A stretch of 64,000 nt of DNA, taken from assembly GCA_005656395.1 (NCBI GenBank), contig SRSI01000049.1:1-64000 (forward strand), in the 5' to 3' direction. Below are positions 12,095 through 24,156 of the stretch, one piece after another (within the stretch, counting starts at the first letter, position 1; every line of letters starts with the position of its first letter). The position numbers were made by a program, and so were the translations under genes. The notes below the pieces were generated by a model. That model worked only from the letters and a program-made list of their open reading frames with translations, had not been told where the DNA came from and ran no database searches. The DNA comes from Strongyloides papillosus (taxonomy: Eukaryota > Nematoda > Chromadorea > Rhabditida > Strongyloididae).

Positions 12095-13150
12095 TCCCTT
12101 AAAAAGGCAAATATCAAAAATCGCCTCCATGCGTTTGTAGAAGAAGGTCTTGGCTATCAAATGAGACATTAACCGTCTTCATAAATAGCCTGGAGGTCTC
12201 AAGCTATTTTAAAATGTGTCGACAATTTAGGGTAATTTTACGAAAAAAAATTTTGCAAAAAAAATATTCAAATATAAATATCTCCCTAATAAAGACAGAT
12301 ATAAAAAATCACTTCCATGTGTTTGTAGAAGAAGGTCTTGGCTATCAAATGAGACATTAACCGTCTTCATAAGTAGCCTGGAGGCCTCAAGCTATTTTAA
12401 AATGTGTCGACAATTTAGGGTAATTTTACGAAAAAAAAGTTTGCAAAAAGAATATTCAAATATAAATATCTCCCTAGTAAAGACAGATATCAAAAATCGC
12501 CTCCATGCGATTTTAGAAGAAGGTCTTGGCTATCAAATGAGACATTAAACGTCTTCATAGGTAGTCTGGAAGCTTCAAGCTATTTTAAAATGTGTCGACA
12601 ATTTAGGGTAATTTTACGAAAAAAAATTTTGCAAAAAAAATATTCAAATATAAATATCTCCCTAATAAAGACAGATATAAAAAATCACTTCCATGTGTTT
12701 GTAGAAGAAGGTCTTGGCTATCAAATGAGACATTAACCGTCTTCATAAGTAGCCTGGAGGCCTCAAGCTATTTTAAAATGTGTCGACAATTTAGGGTAAT
12801 TTTACGAAAAAAAAGTTTGCAAAAAGAATATTCAAATATAAATATCTCCCTAGTAAAGACAGATATCAAAAATCGCCTCCATGCGATTTTAGAAGAAGGT
12901 CTTGGCTATCAAATGAGACATTAAACGTCTTCATAGGTAGTCTGGAAGCTTCAAGCTATTTTAAAATGTGTCGACAATTTAGGGTAATTTTACGAAAAAA
13001 AATTTTGCAAAAAAAATATTCAAATATAAATATCTCCTTAATAAAAACAGATATAAAAAATCTGTCAGATCAGGTTTAAGATTAAAGTGTTGGCTACAAA
13101 ATGAGCCATTGACCATATTCTCAAGTAAACGGGGGGCTTCAAAAAATATT
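12095..13150. repeat. 188-bp tandem satellite with alternating subtypes
   Basis: The marker AAGAAGGTCTTGGCTATCAA recurs at 12141, 12329, 12517, 12705 and 12893, always 188 bp apart, and a diverged sixth copy falls at the expected 13091 position. Copies 2 and 4 share one set of variants (ACTTCCATGTG, AGCCTGGAGGCC), and copies 3 and 5 another (GCCTCCATGCGATTTT, AGTCTGGAAGCT). The last expansion therefore duplicated a 376-bp dimer. Non-coding. Confidence 0.9.
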
Positions 13151-13511
13151 ATTTTTTGTTGACCATAAACTTGTTTATTAAAAATTTGTCTTTAAACGTT
13201 ATTTTGTACTTTTTTTTAAATAATCATCCTTCAAAGTCTCTTAGTAATTAATACTTCTCTTTTAATTAATAAATAATTGTTTATTTACTTAGATATACTA
13301 TAAATAAACAAATAAACTAATTTTCTAACGGTAATTGGAATGGCGTCTCTGTAACATTTCACCCCCACGCGAAAATTTGTTTACTCCCATTTTTGGGTGT
13401 TTACACTTAACATTTTTGAAATATTATTTTAAAAATGAAATCAGCGCATAAAATTCTCTATACACACCAATTTTTAGAAAGTAAGGGGAAGTTTGAAATT
13501 TTGGTGAAAAA

Positions 13512-13535
13512 ATTGTGCAGGTTGCTAATTATAAT
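13512..13535 (-). repeat. Right terminal inverted repeat
   Basis: Exact reverse complement of 11852-11875. Confidence 0.7.
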
Positions 13536-13548
13536 TTCCAAAAAAATT

Positions 13549-14490
13549 ACTTTTAAATTTTAATTTTTTATATCCTTTTAGTTTTCATTTCAAATTCCAA
13601 AAAAATTCGTTTGATTGTTACTTTTAGTTACTATAAAAAATATGTTGTTTTATCGTCAGAAGTAAATTTTAACATTAAAATGGAAGGCAGATGTAAAAAA
13701 ATATTTGTATTCCATGTATCATCATTTATACAGGTACTTTTAATGTAAGCAAGGATAGTATATTTTTGTAATCGAAATTTTAATGTTACCCCTTATTGAT
13801 TCTAATACGTAGGTAGAAAATAATAATATTATTATTTGTTTAATCACCCGAAATCTCTGTCTCCGCCTAGATTTGATCACAGTTTCAAAATATTTACTAT
13901 GAAATTTTTGATAGAATAATAGATAATATTTGCTAATAATTTATCTGTATTTAAAAGCCATGTTTCACCATTTTTTTCATAAACATTGTCAACTAATTTA
14001 AGAATAGCTTATCAAAAAGTATTATTCCTAGATTATAGCATTACTTCTACAATTAGAAACTTAACTTTATAGTTTTATATATTTACCACTTTATTTTATT
14101 AATTTAACATAAAATATTTTTGGATAAGAAGAAATTTAATTGGAGTTTAAGAAGAGCTTTTTAAAGTGAAACTAAGGTTTCAAAAACCATCTTTACTATT
14201 TATCCTAATTTGGAGAAAATACACCTGTCCCTTGTTTATTCATGAACATTGGATACCTTTGACGGAAGGCACGCAAAAAACGATCTCATATCTCTTTTTA
14301 ATTACATGAAAACCAAAGCTCAAAAAAAGGGAAAATGTAATATCTTTATTTAGATTCATAAAATTTATCACAAGCAAAAAATCACCTGCATTTTATTTGT
14401 CATTATTATTCATCCATGTGGGAGTAAATTTTTTTGTTATCACATTAATAATATAATAAAAATTTATTTATCAATTTATATTTTTAAATT
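13549..14490 (-). other. Relic 5' flank of a lost CAP gene plus intergenic DNA
   Basis: About 13560-13760 aligns with the upstream regions of the CAP genes starting at 17595, 19551 and 25778 (shared blocks include AGTAAATTTTAACATT and AAAAAAATATTTATATT-like tracts in the same order). At the point equivalent to the start codon the sequence is AGG instead of ATG, and the coding part is gone. About 14170-14490 is the 3' flank of the next CAP gene. Confidence 0.5.
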
Positions 14491-15288
14491 TTATTTAATT
14501 GGTTTATAAATATTTTTACTGTATTTATTTTTAATGTTTCCTTTTGGGTAAAAGAGGCATACAGTTAGAGAACCTTTTTTTGGACCTTTATCACTAATGC
14601 CGCATCCAATTTGTTTAGATGAAAACCAAACTATTTGGGCATAATGTCGGGGAGTAGTTTTTTCAAGATTTTTATAATTGATCTTTGTTTCTCCTTTAGT
14701 CCAATAGTTTATCGGAGTATATTGTATTTCCATATTAGGAGTGAAATAAGTTATAACTCCATATTTAGAATTTTTATTGTATTTCCATTTTTTTGTTTTT
14801 AATAGTTTAACAGCTAGTTTTTGTGCTTCTTTGGCTAATTTATAACTAAATTTAAGTTCTGGTGAGTTGTGTTTACGACGTATTTCATTACATAACCCTA
14901 TTAACTGGAAAAAATTATTTAAAAAATATAGTCAACCTACTGCAAATTTCTCATGGATAAATTTCTCATGTATAATTTCTTTAGTTGGATGCTTTTTAGG
15001 TTTTCTTTTATTTGAACCTTTTTTACTTGCCTTTTTCTTTACAACTTTCTTTTGGTTGTTTCGATTATTGACAGCTAGAATTTTCCTTTGATATTTATTT
15101 TCTTTAACTTCAGCATTATAATCAATTTTTGTATCTCGCTTTATAATATTCCTTAGGGATTCATCATTGTGTACTAAACTTAATGATGCAATGTCATCAC
15201 TTCTCGCACCATTTTCTAATGCTTGATATCGGAAAAATAATATAGATAAAATTAATGTAATATAATAATTATTATAAAAAATTAACAT
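14491..15288 (-). CDS. Divergent CAP/SCP-domain secreted protein, array member A
   Basis: Exon 1 (15288-14941) and exon 2 (14904-14491) flank a 36-bp intron with an unusual donor GTAGGT, giving 253 residues. The N-terminus is a signal peptide (MLIFYNNYYITLILSILFF), then a conserved pro-region with a dibasic site (IIKRDTKI) and a Lys-rich linker. Exon 2 is the CAP domain: helix LCNEIRRKHN, CAP motif HYAQIVWFSSKQIGCGI and the end motif LTVCLFYPKGN. CAP (SCP/TAPS) proteins are secreted, often abundant in parasitic nematodes, and mostly of unproved activity. The HYAQ His is kept, but the GEN glutamate motif (here GVITYF) is lost, so metal binding is unlikely. Confidence 0.85.
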
Positions 15289-16479
15289 CTTTTTTAGAAT
15301 CCATGGAAAAAGTTAATTTTTATTGTTTCTATTATTTATTTAATAACGAAAAATTATTGTTCAATTATTAAAAAGCAGTAATCCCATCATTTCAATGAAA
15401 AAATTTGTGTAAAAAATATTTATATTGCAAGGTATTATCATTGGAATATAAATAGTTTTTTATGTTAATGAATAGTAATATTGTTTTTATATTTTAATCC
15501 AAACTTCTTGATACTTGTATAAAAATTAAACATTGCTTGTCATCATTCAATGAGAAAATTATTTACTTTATAAATCACTTTAAAATGATAATTAATAAAT
15601 TCTTGCAATGTTTGTAAGTTGTAGCAAGTTTATCAAACTTTCAAATAGTACTTTAACATGTGATTTATACTTTAAATGGACAATTTATCATATGATATGA
15701 TAATGTTACAAATATTCTATTGGAAAACGATAGAAAACACGTAGAAGGAATCCTTTATTTTAGTTAAAAACTTTGAAGAAATTACTTTTAATTTTATATA
15801 TCTTGTCAAAATCGAATAAGTCTATTAATTATTTCAATCAAAAGACAAAGCCATTCTTCTTTCCTGAAAAATCATTTTTTGTAATTTTCTATTAAAAAAT
15901 GTTTACGCACTATGTATATAGGATTTTCAAAAAATACAAGATAATTCATTGACGACTGTTTAATTATAAATGTCTCGCAAATTTCATGATAAAAAAGCCT
16001 TTAAGAACGAAATAGAAGATATTATCAATAAAATATTTTAAACTGATTGTATTTGAAGTTGAATGCAAGGCTTCGGGTGGTAAATTATGTATTAAATTCT
16101 ATTAGAAATTTCATTAGCCAAATAGATTTTTAGAATTCAATATTATCTTAGCAAAAGAAAACTTTACTATCTATATTGAAGCGTTCATCTTTTAATTTAT
16201 TATTCTATGATCATATATTCTAGAAAGCAAATAAGATCAAGATGAAGTTTAAGAAGGATCTTTCATAAATTTCAACATAATTTTTATATCAAAAATCATC
16301 TTTACTAATTATCTATGTTTAAAGGAAATAAATATTTTTCATTCCATAAAGATTCAATAACATAAAAAAATTTTACTAAAGGAATAAAAAAAATCGTTCT
16401 TCTATCTATTCTTACTTTATAAAAACCAAAGCAGGAATAGCAAAAAATATAATATCTTCATTCGGATTCGCATAATTTA
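15289..16479. other. CAP intergenic, conserved 5' and 3' flanks
   Basis: Holds the upstream region of member A (block ATTGTTCAATTATTAAAAA at 15357-15375, about 70 bp before the ATG and shared by all KRD-type members; block near 15730 with GTAGAAGGAATC) and the downstream region of member B (AGATGAAGTTTAAGAAGGA near 16240). No gene. Confidence 0.5.
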
Positions 16480-17595
16480 TCACGGGTGAGAAAACTCTTC
16501 CATTGAGTTTTTCTTTGTTATTGAATCATCTTCAACTGGTTTTAAAATATTTTTACCGTATTGTCGTGGAATATTCCCTTTTGGATAAAACAAGCATAAA
16601 ACTAGAATTCCTTGATTTGAATTACTGTCACTTATACCGCATCCAATTTTTGTAGTCGACTTCCAAATCAGTTGTGTATAAGTCAAATAAGGAGGAGTAC
16701 TATCAGGCTTAGTATAATTAACAAGGATTTTATCTATAGTCCACATTGTCAAAGGATTTATATCATCACCAAAGTTATGACGATAGATCAGCGTACCGAT
16801 TGAAGAGTTGTTATAAAAATGAACTTCTCTTTTATTTGCATATTTATCAGAATGTCTTTGTGCTTTGTCACTTAACTCCCAATCATAAGTAAGAAGTGGT
16901 ATTCCATGTTCAAGACGTAAAGCATTAATTCGACTTAATATCTATTAAATATTGATAAAAAAGTATAATCAACTTACATCATATTTTCTAGGTCTAAATT
17001 TATCATATTTCGGTGTTGTTTTTGGTTCAGGCCTACGTTTTGTAGTTGTAGTTACAGTACTTGTAGATCTAGTTGTTTTTTGTGTGGTTTTATTTGGAAT
17101 AGTCTTCTTTGTTGATGTTACAGGTTTTTTGGTTGTAGTTGTAAATGATGGTTTAATTGTTCGCTTATATGAAGGTTTTTTAGCTGTAGTTGCTTTTGTT
17201 GTAGTTCTTCTAGTTGTAATTGGTTTTTTTGTAGTTCTTCTAGTTGTTGTTATCCTAACTTGAAGCTTTGGAACCGGAGGTTTTGGCCTTGAAGACGGAG
17301 GTTTTTTAATTTGAACTTTTGTTTTACTTACTTTCTTTGCAGCACTTTTTTGTTTATTTTGCCCTCCTTTTCCATCAGCTTGTCGTTTTATAAGATATTT
17401 ATCTTCATTATTTTCACTTATAGAATGAACCAAAAAATCTTGATTTATAAAATTTTTTGAAGATAGGTCATTTTGTACTAAATCTATTGATGGACTTTTG
17501 AAATTTTCTACATTATTTTCTAATGCATAATACTTAGAAAATAATATAAATAAAATAATAAATTTATTATAGTAACTATTATAAAGAATATGCAT
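16480..17595 (-). CDS. CAP/SCP-domain protein with Thr/Lys-rich linker, member B
   Basis: Exon 1 (17595-16978) and exon 2 (16941-16480), 36-bp intron, 359 residues. Signal peptide MHILYNSYYNKFIILFILFS; then the KRQ-type pro-region (SPSIDLVQNDLSS...YLIKRQADGK), a long Thr/Lys/Pro mucin-like linker (about 85-200) that could be O-glycosylated, and the CAP domain. CAP hallmarks: INALRLEH, DKAQRHSDKY, YTQLIWKSTTKIGCGI, LCLFYPKGN. A His remains (VHFYNN), but the GEN motif is GTLIY. It has an extra tail after KNILKPVE (DDSITKKNSMEEFSHP). Most similar in exon 1 and flanks to member C. Confidence 0.87.
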
Positions 17596-18519
17596 TTTTA
17601 GTTTTAATTTGAAATTTTAAGAAAATTCATTATATTTCTGCCTTTATTTACTTAATATCAAAAATATGTTATTCGATCATCAAAAGTAAATTTTAACATT
17701 CGAAATGAAGACAGATGCAAAAAAATATTTATATTCAAAGTGTTATTACTTATATAGATATATCCAATGTAGGCGAGTGTAGTATTTTTTTAATCCAAAA
17801 TTTAATGTTACAACTTACTGATTTTGATATGTAAATAAGGATATCGTTATTATTTCTTGTTTAACCATTCAATGTTTATGTCTTTGCATGGCTTTGACTA
17901 CACTTTCGAAGGATTTGCCAAACAATTTTAGATAAAATATTTATTTATTAATTCATTTTTCTGTATTTAAAAGCTCAATTTTATCATTTTCTATACATTT
18001 TGTTAACTAATTTGAAAACGGTTTATCAAAAACTTGGTAGATTGCAAAAATTTATTAATATTATTTCTACAACTGGAAACTTTACTATATAATTTGGGAT
18101 ATTTATCACTTTGTTTCATCAATTTAACGTCGCAAATCTATGGATAAAAATTATCAAGATGAAGTTTAAGAAGAATATTCATAAGTTGTAACTTAATTTT
18201 CTAAAATCATTTTTATCATTTATTATTATAAAGTTGGAAGAAAATACATCCATTTCTTATTTATTCATAAAGAATTAATAACTCTATCAAAAACTATGGT
18301 AAGGAAATAAATCGTTCTCCTATATATTCTTACTTATATAAAAACCAAAGCAAGAAAAGCAAAAATATGATATCTTTGTTCAGATTCATTTAATTTATCA
18401 CAAGTAAAAAATCTTTTACACTATATTTATCATTATTAATCATCTATGTGGAAGTAAATTTTTTGTTATCACATTAATAATATAATAAAAATTTATTTAT
18501 CAATTTATATTTTTAAATT
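17596..18519. other. CAP intergenic, nearly identical to 19552-20464
   Basis: Upstream of member B and downstream of member C. The first 400 bases match the flank upstream of member C almost base for base, showing that a unit of about 1.95 kb (gene plus promoter) was duplicated recently. Confidence 0.6.
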
Positions 18520-19551
18520 TTATTTAATTGATTTAAAAATATTTTTACTGTATTGTCCTGGAATATTTCCTTTTGGATAAAACAAGCATACAGTTAAAAT
18601 TTCAGACCTTGATTTATCTTCACTTATACCGCATCCAATACTTGTAGTTGAAACCCAGATTAGTTGTGTAAAGGGAATATCAATTTCAAATTGATCAGGC
18701 TTTTCAAAATCGACGAATATCGATCCTCCAGTCCATAATGACATAGGATTAAATGCATCCCCAATTCTAGTTGTATAGATTAGCGTTTTGATTGAATTGT
18801 CCTCGTAAAATGGAACTATTGATTGTGCTGCATATTTTTCAGCATGATATTGTGCTTTTTTAGCTAAAACAGGGTCAACAGTAAGATTTTGTGCTTGGTG
18901 TTTAAGACGTAAATCATTAATTTCATTTAGTATCTGCAAAATATTAGTAAAAATGTATAGAGAACTCACCTTAGATTTCAAATGAGCATATTTATCAGGC
19001 TTTGGTGTTGTTTTTGGTTTAGGCCTACGTTTTCTAGTTGTTGTTACAGTACTTGTAGATCTAGTTGTTTCTTGTGTGGTTTTATTTAGAGTAGTTTTCT
19101 TTGTTGGTGTTAGGCGTTTTTTGGTTGTAGTTCTAAATGATGGTTTAATTGTTGTCTTAGATAAAGGTTTTTTAGCTGTAGTTGGTTTTTTTGTAGTTCT
19201 TACATTTGTTGTTTTCATAACTTGAGGTTTTTGAGGTTTTGGTTTTGAAGGCAGAGGTTTTTTAGGTGGAAATTTTGTTTTACTTTTTGTCTTTGCAGCA
19301 ATTTTTTGTTTATTTTGTCCTATTTTTCCATCAGCTTGTCGTTTTATAAGATATTTAATTTCATTGTTTCCACTTATAGAATGAACCAAAGAATCTTGAT
19401 TTATAAAATTTTTTGAAGATAGATCATTTTGTACTAAATCTATTGATGGACTTTTGAAATTTTCTACATTACTTCCTAATGTATAATACTTAGAAAATGA
19501 TATAAATAAAATAACAAATTTAATATAGTAACTATTATAAAGAATATGCAT
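18520..19551 (-). CDS. CAP/SCP-domain protein, member C, intron readable in frame
   Basis: Exon 1 (19551-18970) and exon 2 (18933-18520) join to 331 residues. The 36-bp intron (GTGAGT...TTGCAG) has no stop and is a multiple of three, so the unspliced RNA reads through as 343 residues with 12 extra (VSSLYIFTNILQ). Organisation as in member B: signal peptide, KRQ-type pro-region (YLIKRQADGK), Thr/Lys/Pro linker, CAP domain (INDLRLKHQAQNLTV, FTQLIWVSTTSIGCGI, LTVCLFYPKGN). None of the usual CAP metal ligands is obvious (PFTQ for HFTQ, KTLIY for GEN). Confidence 0.87.
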   Translation of the reverse strand: MHILYNSYYIKFVILFISFSKYYTLGSNVENFKSPSIDLVQNDLSSKNFINQDSLVHSISGNNEIKYLIKRQADGKIGQNKQKIAAKTKSKTKFPPKKPLPSKPKPQKPQVMKTTNVRTTKKPTTAKKPLSKTTIKPSFRTTTKKRLTPTKKTTLNKTTQETTRSTSTVTTTRKRRPKPKTTPKPDKYAHLKSKVSSLYIFTNILQILNEINDLRLKHQAQNLTVDPVLAKKAQYHAEKYAAQSIVPFYEDNSIKTLIYTTRIGDAFNPMSLWTGGSIFVDFEKPDQFEIDIPFTQLIWVSTTSIGCGISEDKSRSEILTVCLFYPKGNIPGQYSKNIFKSIK

Positions 19552-20464
19552 TTTTAGTTTTAATTTGAAATTTCAAAAAAATTCATTATATTTCTGCCTT
19601 TATTTACATAAGATCAAAAATACGTTGTTTGATCATCAAAAGTAAATTATAACATTCGAAATGAAGACAGATGCAAAAAAATATTTATATTCAAAGTGTT
19701 ATTACTTATATAGATATTTCTAATGTAGGCGAGTGTAGTATTTTTTTAATCCAAAATTTAATGTTACAACTTACTGATTTTGATATGTAAATAAGGATAT
19801 CGTTATTATTTCTTGTTTAACCATTCAATGTTTATGTCTTTGCATGGCTTTGACTACACTTTCGAAGGATTTACCAAACAATTTTAGATAAAATATTTAT
19901 TTATTAATTCATTTTTCTGTATTTAAAAGCTTAATTTTATCATTTTCTATACATTTTGTTAACTATTTTGAAAATTGTTTTATTAAAAACATATTAGATT
20001 GCTTAATTTTATTAATATTACTTCTACAACTGGAAGCTTTACTATATAATTTGGGATATTTATCACTTTGTTTCATCAATTTAACGTCACATATCTAAGG
20101 ATAAACATTATCAAGATGAAGTTTAAAAAGAATATTCATAAGCTGTAACTTGGTTTCTAAAATCATTTTCTACCATTTATTATGACTAAGTTGGAAGAAA
20201 ATATATATATTTCTTGTTTATTCATGAAGATTTGATAACTCTATCAAAGGATAAGATAAAGCAAAGAATCGTTCTCACATCTTATTTTATTTTTATGAAA
20301 ACCTATGGACAAAAAAAAGACAAAAATGTAATGTCTCAGTTTAGATTTACGTAGTTCATTACAAGTAAAAAAAATTATCTATGTTTTTAACTTTTATTTA
20401 CCAACGAGAGAGTAAATGTTTTTGGAATAACATTAATATTATCATAAAAATTTTTTCTATGAAT
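19552..20464. other. CAP intergenic
   Basis: Upstream region of member C, then the 3' flank of member D. No gene. Confidence 0.5.
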
Positions 20465-21529
20465 TTATGCTTTTAAAGTTTTTTTAATTGGTTTATGAAT
20501 ATTAGTATAATATCTTCCTTTTATATTTCCTCTTGGCGAAAACAGGCATAAAGTTAGAGCGCTATCATTTTTATCTCCTTTACTAATGCCACATCCAATT
20601 TCTCTTGATGAAGCCCAAATTATTTGGCCGAAATTTGGAGGAACAGTTTTTTCAAGTCTACTATATATGATCTTGCTTTCTCCTCTAGTCCAATACTTTA
20701 TTGGGTTATATCCTTCTTTCATATCAGGGGTGTAATAAGTTATAACTCCTAATCTATATCTTTTATAATGTTTCCATCTTTTTATTTCAAATAATTTATC
20801 AGCAAGTTTCTGCGCTAATTTAGCTAATGTAAAACTAACGACAAGTTTTTTTGCCCGATATTCTCGACGTATATAATTAATATTTTTTATTATCTATAGA
20901 TTATTAGTAAAACAAAATAGTCAACTTACATCATATTTCGTTTCGGCATATTTATCAGGCTTTGGTCTTTTAGTTGGAGGTTTCTTAGAAGGTTTTCTTA
21001 TTGAGGGCCTTTTATGTGGACGTTTTTTATTTGAAAGGTCTTCTTGTTCGAGCCTTCTAAATACTTTTAAAAGAATATTTATATATTTTTCTTCCTGTTT
21101 TTTGCTTGGGGATTTTTTTGAAGGTTTTCTTTTTCGGGGCTTTTTATGTGAAGACTCTTTATTTAAAGGACTATTTTGTATGAACCTTTCGAATGCTTTT
21201 TCAAGAATTTTTAAAAATTTTTTTTCCTCTTTTCTACTCGGAGGTTTTTTTTCTGAAGGTTTTGTTTTATGTGCCCTTTTTTTCTTTGGAATTTTCTTTC
21301 CACTTTTATTTACTTTTCGTTTCTTAAGATTTTCAGTTTTTTTAACATCGGCTGTAGAACCAATTATTGTATCACGCTTTACAAGACTTATTAGAGATTC
21401 ATGATTTTGAACTAAACCAAATGTCTTAATATCATTACTCCTTACATCATGTTCTAATGCTTGATATTGGAAAAATAGTATAGGTAAAGTGATAAATGTA
21501 ATAAAATGATTTATAAAAAATATATGCAT
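20465..21529 (-). CDS. CAP/SCP-domain protein with duplicated Lys-rich linker, member D
   Basis: Exon 1 (21529-20930) and exon 2 (20893-20465), 36-bp intron, 342 residues. Signal peptide MHIFFINHFITFITLPILFF, KRD-type pro-region (LVKRDTIIGS), then a very basic linker. The linker holds two copies of a unit: KKFLKILEKAFERFIQ... followed by KKPRKRKPSKKSPSKK, then EKYINILLKVFRRLEQ... followed by KRPSIRKPSKKPPTKR. Each pairs an amphipathic helix with a Lys/Pro block. CAP domain: NFGQIIWASSREIGCGI and LTLCLFSPRGN; the CAP His and GEN residues are absent. The linker charge suggests binding to polyanions, an inference only. Confidence 0.86.
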
Positions 21530-22480
21530 TAATATTTTACTCTTAGTAGCCAGAAAAAAGTCACTTTTATTGTTCCCATTATTTATTTAATAGTGAAAAA
21601 TTATTGTTCAATTATTAAAAAACAATAATTTGTTAATTTCAATTAAAACTTTATATAAAATAATATTTATATTATTTTTATATTATAAATTTTATTGAAA
21701 AACTTCTTGATACGAATATGGAAATAACATATTGTTCATCACTATTTAATGTGAAATGATTTAAATTTTGTTAAAATTTAAATATTACACAATAATATTA
21801 TAATTTTATATATGCTCTTATTTATAAATAATGATATTTTTTACACAAATAAATTTTATTTTCCTTCTATTTTCTTCTTTCTTATGTCTTCAGTGGAAGA
21901 CAAAATAGGAGCACTCTTTAAGGAGAAGTGCTCCGAACTCAACAAATTTAAAACTAATTAAAAGTATTATTTAATAGATTCCCGATATCCTTTGCATCTC
22001 TGTATGTACGTTTATTACGCTTTCACAACTTTACTTTCATATGTGATTTATATTTTAAATGACCAATTGATAATATAATTTGATATTTTTACAAATATTC
22101 TGTTGAAAAACAGATAGAAAACACATAGGAGGAATCTTCTTTTTTTAATTAAAACTTTCAAGAAATTAACTTAAATTGTTTATATCTTCTCAAGATCGAG
22201 TAAATCAATTAATTATATTAGTTATAAGAGAACCATTATTTTTTTTTAAGAATAATTTATATAATTTTATATTAAAAAATATTTGTGCAGCCTTGTATAT
22301 AGCATTTTTGAGATATATAAAATGATTCATTGAAGATTTCTAATTATATGTATCTCATAATTTTTATTATAAGAAAACTTTTAAGAATAAAATAAAAAAA
22401 TACTGTCAATAGAATATTCTTAACTGAATGTATCTAAAGTTGAATGCATGAAAATTCGGCTGGTATAACAACTGATTAAC
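21530..22480. other. CAP upstream region
   Basis: Upstream of member D: block ATTGTTCAATTATTAAAAA at 21603-21621 and the GGAGGAATCTTCTTTT block near 22126, both shared with other KRD-type members. No gene. Confidence 0.5.
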
Positions 22481-24156
22481 ATCACACAGAAAAAAAAAGG
22501 ACACAGGTTTGCATAAAATGTAGTAAATTTGTCCCACCAAATAAAATTCAAATTTTCTTTATTTGCGACTAATTTTATCACAATTATTTTGTACATGAAA
22601 AATTAAAACAATAATTAGTGGATTATTAAAATAAGTTTCTCTTTTTTTAGTATACTATTTTTATTTTAGAACATAAGTTGTTTTCTACAATACATTTTAA
22701 AATACAAGGTTAGAATTTAATTCTATGTAAAATTACAAACACTTTTATAAAAAAAACATTTTTAACATATTACAGTACATTTTTTAAATATTTTTCAATC
22801 GTTTGAATTATTATAAATTGTATTTTATGAAATTTTCACATTTGATGCTCTAAATTGTTTTCATAATGTCTTTTGAACCCCAGAATTTAAGAATTATCTA
22901 CATCAAAAATGCTACATTTTTGTAAAATTTGCTACATCTTATGACATTTTGCGCCATCTTTTTTATCAATTTGCGCCATTTTCGTCGTTTTTGCTACATC
23001 TTTTTGACCAATTTGCGCCATCTTTTTTCAGACGGTAGACATTTGCTTGTCCATGGTTACTCATATTTTTTCCTTTTTTTTAATATCATTTCGCTTGATC
23101 ATAGGTGACTACGGGCAAGTTGATTTCCATTGTCTCTTTTTTAACATAATTAGGGTAGGGGTCGCTGTAAAGTGCGTTGCGGTGTGTGAACTGAATCCAA
23201 TGGAATAATCAAAAAATAAGTTAGTAAAAAATAAGATAGAATGCTTTATCGCTTGCCCATGTTATGTATGTTTCTTAAAAAAAAACCATTTTTGTTATTC
23301 AATAGACAAGCGAAATTCACTTTTTCAATTCAATTCCACTTTATTTTAATAATATTATTTTACTCTTTAACATACCTAAATTATGTTGAAGAATATTTTA
23401 TTTGATATGAAAGATACATGCCGCAAAAATGTACTAAGATGGTGCAAATTGCAAAAAAAAGATGGCACAAAATGTACAAAGATAGAGCAAATTGGTCAAA
23501 AAGATGACGCAAAATGTCATAAGATGTAGCAAATTTTACAAATATGTAGCATATTTAATGTAGTTGACTGTCAAATTCCATTTTTCATGTCTTTTAAAGA
23601 TCATCTTTAAAAATCAAACTTATTAAAAGTTATAAAATAATATAGATTTTTATTTATAGTAAAAAAAATAACTTTTACATATTTTAATTTAAAATAAGAA
23701 CGAATACTAAAATAATATTTTTAAATAATAATACTTTGTGTGAGTAAATAATTACTGCTTTTCTTTATTATTGTTGTGAAATTTTTAAACTTATAGTCGT
23801 TAATAGATTGTTTAGAATAATGATCTTTATTAAAACATCAATAATTTTACACGAAATTGACTTTAATAGGATATTTTATAAAATAAAAAAACAAGTTAAG
23901 ATCTAAATGAGCATAATGTCATAAAAAATATCAAAATTAAAAAAAGTCACATTAATTTAAAAAGTTAAACATATATATCTTTGTAAAAAAACGACAAAAT
24001 GTATGCGACAACCCAATATTTTGTGTTGTTTAAAAATTTTTGATATTGCTTGATAATTTTAAAATTTGAATAATATTCAATTTTTTAAAATGGTGGGACA
24101 TTTTTTTGCATTATAGATAGATTTGTCAAAATTTGTCCTTTTTTTTTCTGTGTGAT
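22481..24156. mobile_element. Palindromic TIR element (foldback/MITE-like)
   Basis: Perfect 23-bp terminal inverted repeats (ATCACACAG, nine A, GGACA) at 22481-22503 and 24134-24156. Inside, a second pair of inverted arms faces each other: about 22923-22964 and 23497-23540, with the motif AATTTGCTACATCTT and its complement. Short direct repeats of TTTGCGCCATCTTTTT are also present. The middle (23040-23300) is less AT-rich but has no long frame. Non-autonomous; no transposase seen, and a target duplication is not clear. It lies between CAP members D and E and interrupts the conserved spacer (sequence resumes near 24180 with the usual 3'-flank motif near 24298). Confidence 0.65.

Larger units (their letters stand above)
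11852..13535. mobile_element. TIR-bounded 1.7-kb element containing a satellite array
   Basis: A perfect 24-bp inverted repeat (core AGCAACCTGCACAAT reading inward) lies at 11852-11875 and 13512-13535. The outermost bases AATT are palindromic, so a TA or AATT target duplication cannot be separated from the repeat. The interior codes for nothing recognisable, and 12095-13150 is a 188-bp tandem repeat. This looks like a non-autonomous DNA transposon (MITE-like) that acquired or expanded a satellite. Family not identified. Confidence 0.6.

Noticed and set aside
12095..13150. Regularly spaced repeats resembling a CRISPR array
   Set aside because: The whole 188-bp unit is repeated with no unique spacers, and the genome is eukaryotic, so it is a satellite.
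16952..17263. Plus-strand 103-codon Val-rich open frame
   Set aside because: It is the complement of the Thr/Lys codons in the CAP member B linker and has no independent support.
21102..21404. Plus-strand Phe/Leu-rich frame
   Set aside because: Shadow of the Lys-rich linker of CAP member D.
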